From a virus, in IMG/VR virus record IMGVR_UViG_3300032322_002570, positions 1-64,000 of that record: a stretch of DNA of 64,000 nucleotides; one strand, given 5' to 3'. The notes below the pieces were generated by a model. It saw only the letters and a list, made by a program, of their open reading frames with translations. It did no database searches and was not told the origin of the DNA. Positions 21,908-30,200 of the stretch are shown one piece after another (position 1 is the stretch's first letter; each line of letters opens with the position of its first letter). The position numbers were made by a program, and so were the translations under genes.

Positions 21908-22128
21908 CGAGAGGCTGTCGATGAAGTAGTTAGAACGAGTTGGCGCTCAGCCTCTGCGAGCAGGACCCTCAGGCGACGAACCTCGCGGATCCGGCCCACC
22001 AGGAGCTCCCGGGCGGCCTCCTGCTCTTCGGACTCGACGATCGCCTCGGCAATTTCCCGCGTCGACGGCGGGGTGCCTGCCTGCACGCTTTCGGCGTCGG
22101 GCGCGTCGAAATCAACCTGGCATTCCAT
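21895..22128 (-). CDS. Hypothetical helical protein, 77 aa
   Basis: REIAEAIVESEEQEAARELL then GRIREVRRLRVLLAEAERQL form a likely coiled coil. A TGGTAGACT box lies 23 nt upstream. Confidence 0.55.
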   Translation of the reverse strand: MECQVDFDAPDAESVQAGTPPSTREIAEAIVESEEQEAARELLVGRIREVRRLRVLLAEAERQLVLTTSSTASRCRP

Positions 22129-22150
22129 TCGGGGGACTGGTATCTGCTCC

Positions 22151-22159
22151 AGTCTACCA
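22151..22159 (-). promoter_or_regulatory. Extended -10 promoter box TGGTAGACT
   Basis: 23 nt ahead of the 77-aa helical protein gene. Confidence 0.35.
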
Positions 22160-22164
22160 GGTGC

Positions 22165-22287
22165 TCAGCGAGCGCGGAACTTCGCCTTCATCGCCTTGGC
22201 GCGCCGACGGGAGTCCCGCATCGCCTGTGGCCTACGGGTCGGCTTCTGCGGCTTCTTCGAGTGCTTCTGCCAGTTCGGAACATTCAT
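22165..22287 (-). CDS. Very basic small protein, 40 aa
   Basis: NVPNWQKHSKKPQKPTRRPQ then SRRRAKAMKAKFRAR: nearly half Lys/Arg, suggesting nucleic-acid binding. No competing frame is better here. Start from the only ATG; an AGAGGG lies about 12 nt upstream. Confidence 0.5.
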   Translation of the reverse strand: MNVPNWQKHSKKPQKPTRRPQAMRDSRRRAKAMKAKFRAR

Positions 22288-22319
22288 GGGTAGGGACCCT
22301 CTCGCTTCAGTCTTCCATT

Positions 22320-22578
22320 GTGGCACAGAAGACCGGCTACAAGGCGACCAGAAAGACGATCGCCGAGAAGCGTCTGGAACACCGGCGCAAGATCTGGAGA
22401 GAGTCGGACCCGCCGTACTACTGGGGCAAAGGCCAGGTCGCGGACCAGGCAGACCTAAAGGCTGCCCTGGAGCGGCACGCCGGCCTGATCAACCCGTTGG
22501 ATCGAGGAGACCTGGAAGTTCACGAACGAGTTCAGGACCATCTCGAAGACGATCCGCCAGGAAGCAGCCTTGATGTAG
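22320..22578 (+). CDS. Plus-strand hypothetical protein, probably frame-interrupted
   Basis: From a GTG it reads AQKTGYKATRKTIAEKRLEH, RRKIWRESDPPYYWGKGQVA and ALERHAGLIN, clearly coding-like. Frame 0 then degrades and ends at 22610. Dropping one C in AACCCG (22493-22497) gives RWIEETWKFTNEFRTISKTI and RQEAALM-stop at 22578, a coherent 85-aa helical protein. A minus-strand frame (22455-22664) competes for the second half. Odd position: a short plus-strand pair inside a long minus-strand region. Confidence 0.45.
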
Positions 22579-22664
22579 AACGAGGTCCGGGCGCCAGCGG
22601 AATGCCCTGAGACCTTATAGATGAACTCCGGAGTGGCCCCGGTCCCTGTCATGGCGTCGTTCAA
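22455..22664 (-). CDS. Alternative minus-strand hypothetical protein, 69 aa
   Basis: ATPEFIYKVSGHSAGARTSF then YIKAASWRIVFEMVLNSFVN is intact and has high third-position GC. It overlaps the plus-strand candidate across its whole 3' half, so only one is likely real. No promoter box or gene overlap was found to favour it. Confidence 0.35.
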   Translation of the reverse strand: MNDAMTGTGATPEFIYKVSGHSAGARTSFYIKAASWRIVFEMVLNSFVNFQVSSIQRVDQAGVPLQGSL

Positions 22665-22715
22665 TGTTCGGTCCTGGTGACGTGAGCCGGTATCCTAAGG
22701 CCACCAGGCGCAAAA

Positions 22716-22961
22716 ATGCGATACTCGTTTGCCGGAGTTGAAGATCCAACCCCCGTCCTCGAGATCTCGAGGCGTCTCGAGCACTGCGGCAGTGTCAGGA
22801 AGATCGCCCAGGAGGCCTCTCGCAAGGGGTTGCGGGTGATGTTCGCCAACGGCGCCTTCACCCAAGACGCGCGCATCGTGACCGCCGACGGGTCGTCAAA
22901 GAACTTCACCATCCGGGCCCTGGAAAGGGCCTTGCGGGCGGTCGAGCCCGGCGACCTGTAG
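22716..22961 (+). CDS. Plus-strand hypothetical protein, 81 aa
   Basis: MRYSFAGVEDPTPVLEISRR, CGSVRKIAQEASRKGLRVMF and a SKNFTIRALERALRAV end: helix-rich and coherent. It converges on the nuclease-like gene, sharing 66 nt at the 3' ends. Function unknown. Confidence 0.5.
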   Translation: MRYSFAGVEDPTPVLEISRRLEHCGSVRKIAQEASRKGLRVMFANGAFTQDARIVTADGSSKNFTIRALERALRAVEPGDL

Positions 22962-23438
22962 GAGCTCTTCGATCGGCCTGAGAGCCGATTGCGGCACCGC
23001 ATAGCAGGGGCGGCCCCTCTGGTACGCCTTGATGTACTGCTCCTTCATCGCCTCGTGACCCGGCAGCCACCCGGGGATGACTGCCCTGCTGTGTTCAACG
23101 GTGGCGAGCACATATCGTTTCTCCGGCAGGTCGCGGCGCTGGATCAGCATGTCGTAGCCATGCTTTGGCCTGGTCTTGACATCGATCAGGCCGGGCAGGT
23201 CAGCGGAGCCAGCGACAGGCGACTCATCGATGAACAGCCACTCCTCAAGGCCCAATAGCTTTGCCACAGCCACCTCGCCGATGCAGCCGGTGATGTGCAT
23301 CGCGAGCGCCTTGTTGCCATGGGCAGGCGCGCCGTTGACACCCTTTAATCCCTTGTCGGTGTTGTAGCCCTGCCGCCTGAGCGCTTCCCTAGTGGCCACC
23401 TCCAGGTCCTCGGCGGACAGGAGCACCTCAACTGCCAA
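22896..23438 (-). CDS. PD-(D/E)XK-superfamily nuclease-like protein, 180 aa
   Basis: The order of elements fits this nuclease fold: a helix with Glu (GCIGEVAVAKLLGLEEW), then Asp and strand D/E-x-K (LPGLIDVKTRPKHGYDMLI) and a following strand (KRYVLATVEHSRAVIPGW). Such proteins cut DNA or are restriction-like. The exact role and target cannot be read. Weak family resemblance, so recognition rests on the motif pattern. Confidence 0.6.
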   Translation of the reverse strand: MAVEVLLSAEDLEVATREALRRQGYNTDKGLKGVNGAPAHGNKALAMHITGCIGEVAVAKLLGLEEWLFIDESPVAGSADLPGLIDVKTRPKHGYDMLIQRRDLPEKRYVLATVEHSRAVIPGWLPGHEAMKEQYIKAYQRGRPCYAVPQSALRPIEELLQVAGLDRPQGPFQGPDGEVL

Positions 23439-23503
23439 GACACAAGAAAGCGGCTATCCGATTGTACCGAGCAACCGGACGCCGCTGTTCGCCGCGAATG
23501 AAA

Positions 23504-23947
23504 TCAGCGCAGCACTTCGATCTTGACGGGAGCGACTCCGGTGGAAATCATCCCAATCCGCCCTGCGGCCCCCTTCGATAGATCAATAGCCCGACCCCCG
23601 ACGAAGGGGCCTCGGTCATTGACGCGGACGATGACGCTACGACCATTATTGCGATTGGTAACCCGCAGCCTGGTTCCGAATGGCAGGTACGGGTGCGCGG
23701 CAGTCATGGCGCTGGGGTTGAATCGCTCGCCATTTGCGGTCAGGTTGCCGGCAAAACCGGGTCCGTACCATGAGGCGATCGAGGCGATCCTGGGATGGCC
23801 TTTGCCGACTTCGGAGGGCAGCCTATCCAGCCAGCGGCCGGCATGAGGGGTGATGCCGTGGTCGACAAAAGACGACCCGCCCACGGTGGCAGCAACAGCA
23901 GGAGAAGATGTTGCGGCCAGTAAGGCGAGTGTAACTAGAGAAAGCAT
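23504..23947 (-). CDS. RlpA-like double-psi beta-barrel protein, exported, 147 aa
   Basis: Signal peptide LSLVTLALLAATSSPAVAA, then the RlpA/expansin barrel: ASIASWYGPGFAGNLTANGE, FGTRLRVTNRNNGRSVIVRV and NDRGPFVGGRAIDLSKGAA with the catalytic-type Asp in VNDRGPF. Bacterial RlpA is a lytic transglycosylase acting on denuded septal peptidoglycan. A secreted phage version could loosen the host wall at lysis or during surface remodelling. No SPOR domain is present. Confidence 0.85.
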   Translation of the reverse strand: MLSLVTLALLAATSSPAVAATVGGSSFVDHGITPHAGRWLDRLPSEVGKGHPRIASIASWYGPGFAGNLTANGERFNPSAMTAAHPYLPFGTRLRVTNRNNGRSVIVRVNDRGPFVGGRAIDLSKGAAGRIGMISTGVAPVKIEVLR

Positions 23948-23967
23948 GAGCTCGTTTCAGGGGACTT

Positions 23968-24222
23968 TCACGAGGGCGGATGATGGGGATCGGGCTTTGC
24001 AGACCGAACCAGCAACAGGCTCTTGATTGGCGAACCAGGGTGCTTCCGCATGGCGAGGTCCCACACGCGACTGAGCCTAGAGATCGGCACAATCAGGTGC
24101 GAAATTACGCCATCCTCGTGGGTGATCTGGTAGTGGTAGCAAGACTCTTGGAGGCTTGACGCGGCCTCAATTGAGCAAACTGAACCTGCTGCAGTAGACA
24201 CCGCGTTACCAAAATCGATCAC
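23968..24222 (-). CDS. Hypothetical protein, 84 aa, GTG start
   Basis: IDFGNAVSTAAGSVCSIEAA, YHYQITHEDGVISHLIVPIS and KSLLLVRSAKPDP: a small beta-rich protein. GTG taken just after the upstream stop. Function unknown. Confidence 0.5.
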   Translation of the reverse strand: MIDFGNAVSTAAGSVCSIEAASSLQESCYHYQITHEDGVISHLIVPISRLSRVWDLAMRKHPGSPIKSLLLVRSAKPDPHHPPS

Positions 24223-24226
24223 CTGT

Positions 24227-24742
24227 CTAGAGTACCACCTCAAGCCCACCCAGATCAACCTCGAGCGCAGATCCAGTGATCTGAAGCTCGTCCGGGTTCG
24301 GAGTGATGTAGACACACGAGGCGACACCTTCGCCCACCGGCACAGAGTTTTCGCCCAGGCCGATGCGGAACGATGGCGCATCCGGATCCGAGTCGCCGTC
24401 CTTGAATACACGCACACCGGGTGGGATTACGCGGTGCATCGCCAGCCTGTCGAGCAGGCCGTTCAGACGTTCACGGGTGGTGCGACTGGGGCCGCCATTG
24501 CCATCGTAGAACGAGGTGAACCCGACCCAGACTGCGCAGGGCTTCCAGTCATCACAGACCACTCGCAGGATCGGCTCGTCGAAGATGTCCACACGAAAGA
24601 TCTGAACGTCACGTGTGATCCGGTAGGTCACCAGGGTCGTTCCACTGGACCGCGAGCCGGAACCACGGAAGCGACGCAGCAAAAAGAAGTCAAGCAGTTC
24701 GCAGGCGAACTCGGTCAGGCGTCGGTTGGAGCGGGTGTTCAT
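24227..24742 (-). CDS. Hypothetical protein, 171 aa
   Basis: TEFACELLDFFLLRRFRGSG at the N-terminus, then mixed strands (YRITRDVQIFRVDIFDEPIL) and RTTRERLNGLLDRLAMHRVI. No motif allows a function. A TGCTACCAT box lies 25 nt ahead. Confidence 0.6.
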   Translation of the reverse strand: MNTRSNRRLTEFACELLDFFLLRRFRGSGSRSSGTTLVTYRITRDVQIFRVDIFDEPILRVVCDDWKPCAVWVGFTSFYDGNGGPSRTTRERLNGLLDRLAMHRVIPPGVRVFKDGDSDPDAPSFRIGLGENSVPVGEGVASCVYITPNPDELQITGSALEVDLGGLEVVL

Positions 24743-24764
24743 GGGGGATTGCCCTCTGAAAGGA

Positions 24765-25124
24765 TCATGGTAGCACGGAATCCGGCAGTTCAGGCCATTT
24801 ACCGCTCGGCTTGCGCGCCGAGACCCACCACCGCTTGACCGCCGGCTCGAGCCTGACGTGGTAGATCGTCATGACCTGAAACCACCGGACGCCCCACTGG
24901 TCCATCCCCTCCACTGAGTACGACGGCGACCGACTGGCCGCCAGGTCTGGCACAAAGCGGCGGCCTACGCGGTTCCAACTCGGCTCTTTGCCGCGCCACG
25001 AGAGCCGGCAACAGGGCCACGGCAGCTCTTCGCGGTCATAGAGTCGGCAGCAGGGACCTAGGACTCTGTAGGCAAAGCCGCCGCCTGGAGATCGGAGCCA
25101 CTGACCGTCATTGACTGGATGCAC
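24765..25124 (-). CDS. Hypothetical Trp/Cys-rich protein, 119 aa
   Basis: GQWLRSPGGGFAYRVLGPCC, ELPWPCCRLSWRG, then MDQWGVRWFQVMTIYHVRLE. Several Cys could bind metal. GTG start chosen just inside the end of the preceding gene; an upstream ATG in the same frame would overlap it by over 70 nt. Confidence 0.5.
   Translation of the reverse strand: MHPVNDGQWLRSPGGGFAYRVLGPCCRLYDREELPWPCCRLSWRGKEPSWNRVGRRFVPDLAASRSPSYSVEGMDQWGVRWFQVMTIYHVRLEPAVKRWWVSARKPSGKWPELPDSVLP
24767..24775 (-). promoter_or_regulatory. Extended -10 promoter box TGCTACCAT
   Basis: 25 nt ahead of the 171-aa gene and at the 3' end of the preceding gene. Confidence 0.4.
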
Positions 25125-25341
25125 CGTTTTTTGGCTTGGGCTTTTTCTTGCCCGGAGACCGGAGATGCACCATCTTACCATTCACGAACGCGAGGCAGTC
25201 GTAGATCGCCTCCTCGAACTCGTACAGGGTGTCCATCAGCGCCTCGGCGCTCTCGAACCGCATCTCCACGATGTCCTGTCCACAGGACTCGCAGAAGTCG
25301 ACGCCGCGACCCGGCTTGAACTCGATCCGCGCGATGATCAC
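25108..25341 (-). CDS. Hypothetical protein with CESC motif, 77 aa
   Basis: IIARIEFKPGRGVDFCESCG, ESAEALMDTLYEFEEAIYDC and a Lys/Pro tail. Coupled by ATGA to the portal gene upstream. Possibly metal-binding through CESC. Confidence 0.6.
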   Translation of the reverse strand: MIIARIEFKPGRGVDFCESCGQDIVEMRFESAEALMDTLYEFEEAIYDCLAFVNGKMVHLRSPGKKKPKPKNGASSQ

Positions 25342-26813
25342 GCCTGTTCCTCCTCGTCGCCGGCCTGAGGGTCGGCTTCAGCGCCGGGTGTAGCAGTTTC
25401 CGGCGGGGCCTGGACCTCCTCGTCTGCACGTTCCATCTCTTCGTCGACCTTCAGGTCGGGATCGAGCACACCGCCACGGATGAGTTCGTCGATCACGGTC
25501 CTGCGGCTCAAGACGCCAGACTTATGCAGATTCAGGAGTTGAGCCATGCCTGATGGGTCGAGCGGCCGGTTGATCAGTGACTCGTTGATGGCAATCCCTG
25601 ATTCCTGGACGATGGAGTTCATCTCACCGGCGTATTTAGCCCAAAGTACCATCACCCTTCGGAATGCAGCGGCCTTGTTCCGCGTCAGGCTCGAGACCTG
25701 ACTCGAGACCTGGCTTGAGCGGAGTGATGCTTCTGTGGCGGTCTTCGAGTTCGTGCCGTACAGGAAGTTCAGGCTGGAGCGATCCATCAGGTCCTCCAGG
25801 TGAGAGATCTCCTGCTGGTGGCGCTGCAGGCTGCTGCCGGTCGGCTCGGCAAACTTGAAATCCCCCGTCTCCGGCAGATCAACGCCAGTATTTGAGCCCA
25901 GCATCAGGCGGCTTGGCTTGCCAGTCGTCGCGTTGACAGGAGCGCCCTTGCGGACCGGCACAGGCATAGCGCACTTGTGCAGGAGCTCTACCAGGTCGGA
26001 GCGCATTTGGAAGTGCTGGATCGAGAGCTCCGCCAGGCCACCCATCGGGACACCGCCCTGCCCGAACCGCGACGTCGCGCTGCCATACCAGACGATCGGC
26101 ACCTCATCGATCGAGGTCTTGACGGACTGCCCCTTCTTGTTCCGCCAGGTGCCGTCAACGAACTCAAGACGGTACTCGGTCGTGATACCTGGTTTCATCA
26201 GGTAGTAGACCGGTTCGAGGTCCACGCCAAACTGGCCGGCCTTCGGGGGCTTGGCCTTGATCTGCCGGATCACAGCAAAATCAAGAATCTCTCGACCATC
26301 CTTGTACGTGGTCGACCAATTGATCAGGTCCCGGCGCTGGACCTGAATAAGGTAAGGCGAGCGTCCGTCACGCGACTCATCGCGGTAGTTGTTCGCGCCA
26401 CTACTGGGGAGCATGTCCACCACAGTGTAAACACCACCGTCGCGAAGGGCAAGTTCGTCGCCGTGGTTCCAGAAACTGTAGATGCTGGACCCTTGGCGAT
26501 CAACGTCGAATTCTGCCTGTACCAGACTGGGAGGTGGAAACGCTAACTGGAATCGCCCCAGAAGCCCCGCGTAACCCCTGATGGCATCTCTGAAGATGGG
26601 GGTGTAGGTTGCACGCTCAAGCCTCGGCAGGTACTCGTCCTGGTACTCGCCGGGGTCTTTCGGCAGGTACTTAGACTTCTCTTTTCCACGGCCGGAGGTG
26701 CTCAGTAGGTTCCAGCAGTCGAGGGTGAGCTCAAGCTCCGGCAGGATCTGCCTGAGTTCGGGTCTATGGTACGAGACTAACCCAGGGTCGTCCTGCGGGT
26801 GCTCGATTTTCAT
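25338..26813 (-). CDS. Portal protein, DUF4055-like, 491 aa
   Basis: Resembles the DUF4055 portal family: FRDAIRGYAGLLGRFQLAFP near residue 75, ALRDGGVYTVVDMLP, IDEVPIVWYGSATSRFGQGG, PMGGLAELSIQHFQMRSDLV and a long C-terminal helical wing (SSQVSSQVSSLTRNKAAAFR). The portal forms the dodecameric DNA gate at one capsid vertex and meets the terminase. It lies 8 kb from the terminase, with nucleotide-metabolism and primase genes between, an unusual order. Acidic low-complexity C-terminus. Confidence 0.75.
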   Translation of the reverse strand: MKIEHPQDDPGLVSYHRPELRQILPELELTLDCWNLLSTSGRGKEKSKYLPKDPGEYQDEYLPRLERATYTPIFRDAIRGYAGLLGRFQLAFPPPSLVQAEFDVDRQGSSIYSFWNHGDELALRDGGVYTVVDMLPSSGANNYRDESRDGRSPYLIQVQRRDLINWSTTYKDGREILDFAVIRQIKAKPPKAGQFGVDLEPVYYLMKPGITTEYRLEFVDGTWRNKKGQSVKTSIDEVPIVWYGSATSRFGQGGVPMGGLAELSIQHFQMRSDLVELLHKCAMPVPVRKGAPVNATTGKPSRLMLGSNTGVDLPETGDFKFAEPTGSSLQRHQQEISHLEDLMDRSSLNFLYGTNSKTATEASLRSSQVSSQVSSLTRNKAAAFRRVMVLWAKYAGEMNSIVQESGIAINESLINRPLDPSGMAQLLNLHKSGVLSRRTVIDELIRGGVLDPDLKVDEEMERADEEVQAPPETATPGAEADPQAGDEEEQA

Positions 26814-26853
26814 CGACTGGCTCTGCGGTCACCTAGTGTTCCGCCGCGCGTCA

Positions 26854-27084
26854 TCACTGCGGCGTGCCGCCCTCGACCACCTCCCGATATTGATCTGGCG
26901 TCAAATACGCGCCAATGCCCGTCTCTAGTCGCCGAAGCCGAAGTATGTCGTACCATAGTTCGTGCTTCAAATCCAGTGCGCCATATCGCGGCAACGCGTT
27001 GAACCGCTCGATCGCGTCACGGACCTCCTGGCTGTAGTGATCATGCTTCCCGGGGCGCGGGGTATGCTTGATGTACTTTTTCAT
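26854..27084 (-). CDS. Hypothetical basic protein, 76 aa
   Basis: MKKYIKHTPRPGKHDHYSQE, VRDAIERFNALPRYGALDLK, DILRLRRLETGIGAYLTPDQ. Overlaps the upstream gene by 44 nt, more than usual here. Function unknown. Confidence 0.5.
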   Translation of the reverse strand: MKKYIKHTPRPGKHDHYSQEVRDAIERFNALPRYGALDLKHELWYDILRLRRLETGIGAYLTPDQYREVVEGGTPQ

Positions 27085-27256
27085 CGATCAGTACTCTCCA
27101 GGTTGTCTCCGTAATCGCATCATCCAGGACGTGAAAACGCCCGCCAGCAACGTAGACGTACTGGCCGACGACCTTTTCGACTGGCGCAAGAAAAGCGGGG
27201 ACCCCTTTTGAGGCCACCCGCATCATGGTTCCAGGTTGTGGACGCCTGTCTTCCAA
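27041..27256 (-). CDS. Hypothetical small beta protein, 71 aa
   Basis: MMRVASKGVPAFLAPVEKVV, GQYVYVAGGRFHVLDDAITE and TWRVLIDEKV: small barrel-like. Start at TTG, about 24 nt after a GGTATCCTA box, or at the ATG ten codons in (27226). It follows the ribonucleotide reductase gene. Confidence 0.5.
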   Translation of the reverse strand: MEDRRPQPGTMMRVASKGVPAFLAPVEKVVGQYVYVAGGRFHVLDDAITETTWRVLIDEKVHQAYPAPREA

Positions 27257-27275
27257 CTAGGCAGTGCAGCTACCT

Positions 27276-30200
27276 CTAGGATACCCCCCGCGCCTCGTCA
27301 AGATCAGCCTTGAAGACGCAGGCGCCGTTTGTGCACGCGCCATCTTGCTGGGTCACGTTGTAGGCTGGATCGTCGTGGATCGACAGCGCTAGGCCGATGT
27401 CGTCCGTGATCCGCCGATCCAGCACCTCCTGATGCAGGCGCTCGTAGGTCTCGAGGTCGATCGGCTCGAACGGCATCCGTGGGAATGTCTGGGAGTCGTC
27501 GAAGCGGGCCAGCAGTGCTGCGGACATGTAGCCGCCGTCCTGTTGAATGTCCTGGTGGATCAGTTTCGCCAGGGTCTCGATCTCCGACTCGCGGATCTCC
27601 AGCGTTGCACTGGTGGTGTGGGTCGAGTAGTGGCGCTGGACCTGCATGTATAGCCCCCACTGGGCCTCGATGGGCAGCCGGCTCAGATCGTGCCTATCGC
27701 AGCCCTCCAGACGGGCCCAGGGCACCTCCACGGGGATCTCGACCAGCACCTCATGGACCCTGGGGTCGTTCACGTCGTCCAGCAGGCGCCCCTCGTCGTC
27801 ACGAGCCGACTGGGCAGGGATCACGCTGTAGCCGTAGTCCTTCAGGGCACCAACGATTGGGTCGGTCTTACTGAAGGTGATGCGGCGGATGAAGCGCTGC
27901 GCCTTGGGCGGATGCCAGCCCGGGCTGGCGCCGGTGAGCAGGCTCTTGGAATTGTGACTCACAATGGCCCCCTGGAAGTACCAGGAGTCGTCATCGTCAA
28001 CACCGCTCACGCTGAAGTCGTAGGTATAATCCGGCTCAGGATCCCGCTCCACTGACGAAACAGTAAACGGCGCGTAGCTAGAGTGCGTCATCTTGGCTGA
28101 ACGAAGAGGTCTTGCGCGACATTTTTCGCTGAACTTATTCAGGAAGTCCCTTGACTCCGGCAAGGTTGCGGCCCTCGACATGACAAGTGACCACATATCC
28201 TTCTCTTCCTGAAGACTTTGCCCCTGTGTATTATGAGACACGGTACAGCCAATCCCAACCGCTTCGGCGATTTGTTGAAGGTTTCGGATAAACGCTTCAG
28301 AGGCCATGTCAATCGAGAAGTGCCCTTTGGTTCTCACGCACCCATCGGTGTCGATAAGGCCGGCGATGAAGCCAAGTACGGACTCCCGAGAGGACACGCG
28401 GATCGCGAGCGGGACTCTTTCCAGCTCTTTACTCTTTCCCTTTTCAAAGCCGTTCAAGTGCATCCAGTCCCATAGCTGTCGAGAGGCAAGGCAGAACTCG
28501 GTCGTCCTCTCCTCGTCTCGAATGGTGCCAGCAAGCCCGAAAAGCTTTGAAGCCACTTCCCTGAGCCGTATGGTCACAGCGCTTCCCGCCGGCATTGAGA
28601 ACCGGATTCGATGACATCTCTCACTCATGCTGCCGTTACCGAACAGCGCTCCCAGGAAATACGCGAGGTCGGGCGACATGGTGGCTGGTGTGCTAATCCC
28701 AACCGACAGCAGTCCAAGCGAGTGCCCGGCAGATTCCCTACGAGCTTCCCTCGTGTACGCAAAAGCCTCCACCGGGATCAAGGCAGCCTCTGACGTATTG
28801 CGGTACTCTCCGAGTGAGTGCTGGATCCTTGACCCAGGCGCCAGGTCCTCGGCTCGACACCATTCGCCGCTCTCCAGCAGCAACCTGTGATCCGGCGTCA
28901 GACGAAGCACTCTCTTGTTTTTGAGTGTGACCCTGATGAGTTCCATCGGCTGGTTGGCGATCCCGGTCTCGGCACTAATGCCGCCTCTGACGCTAAGCCC
29001 AGAGACCTCTGTTTCACCGCTCCCGGGCTCGAGCAGATCGTCGGCGTACAGCAAGCCTTGGTCGAAGACTCTAAGCGCTGTCCTGTCGAGACAGCCTGCC
29101 GGCTGCACCGTGGTATAGCGGTTCGGGATGCGAATGCCCTGGGATAGGCAGTACGACCTGACCTCATCGCCGACGATGTTTCGCCAGTGGGTCAGGTACT
29201 GGCGCTCCGCTTCGACGAAGGCTCTGCCCTGCTTTGCGGGGCGACCATCCATCATCCACTGCAGCCAGGATTCGCCAAAGGCTGTCACAAAGAAGTCGAA
29301 CAGGCCTGTGAAGCTGACGCCGACGATGGGGTCGTTCTCGCGGCTGTACTGGAGGCGTTCACTCGGGAAGTGGTGATGAAGCAGACCAGCGACCTGAAGC
29401 GCGGCGGCGCGGAATGCGCGATCTTGCGCCGGCTGGTCGGAGGGTTCGATGCGGTTCAGGTGCACGTCCCCGAGGTTGCAAACATTGTCGCAAAGAAGAA
29501 TTTCCGCGCATTGGCCACTAACAATTCCACCCGTAAGTGTAAACGAATTATTAGTTGGGACAGTGCAGCAGTAAACGGCAGGAGCGATTCCGGCGTCCGT
29601 GACTGCAGACACTTTTAAGCCTTTGTACCTCATGTTATAGGCACAACGTCTATCAGAAAGGTCCTTCAGTCTAGTAAACTCTACCAGCCCAGCAAGCTTG
29701 ATGGCACCAGCCTGGCCGATGCTAAGCCGATGAGACTCTTTGTTCAGGCAGACGCCGCCCCTGTGCCCCAAGTCGTGATACCGAGCTGGGCGAGGGGGTG
29801 AGATTCTGAAGCGAATCCCAATATCGTGGAGCAGCAAGCCCAGTCCCTCCAGGAACTCCCTCGAGATCGAGACGATCTGATAGCCGTAGCCATTCTTTGA
29901 ATCCAGGGTCGTGCCATCAGCGTCGAACAGTCCCGCGATGAAGTCAAGCTGACACTGTCGAGTCCAGTTGTAGACCTCCTTGGGAAATTCCTTCTTGTAG
30001 ACTGAAACCCAGGGTGACAGGTCTTCTTCTAGCGATTTGCCTAGGTTCAGCAGGTAGCCAGCATCGGATAAGCCAAACCGCTCTCCGGTCACTCGGCCGC
30101 TCCGCGCGACGTACTTTTTAACTCCGATCTCTCGCTGTGACTCGACCAGCCTATCTACGCAAACATGCTTGGGCTCGTACACCTTGCAGACCGGTGTGAA

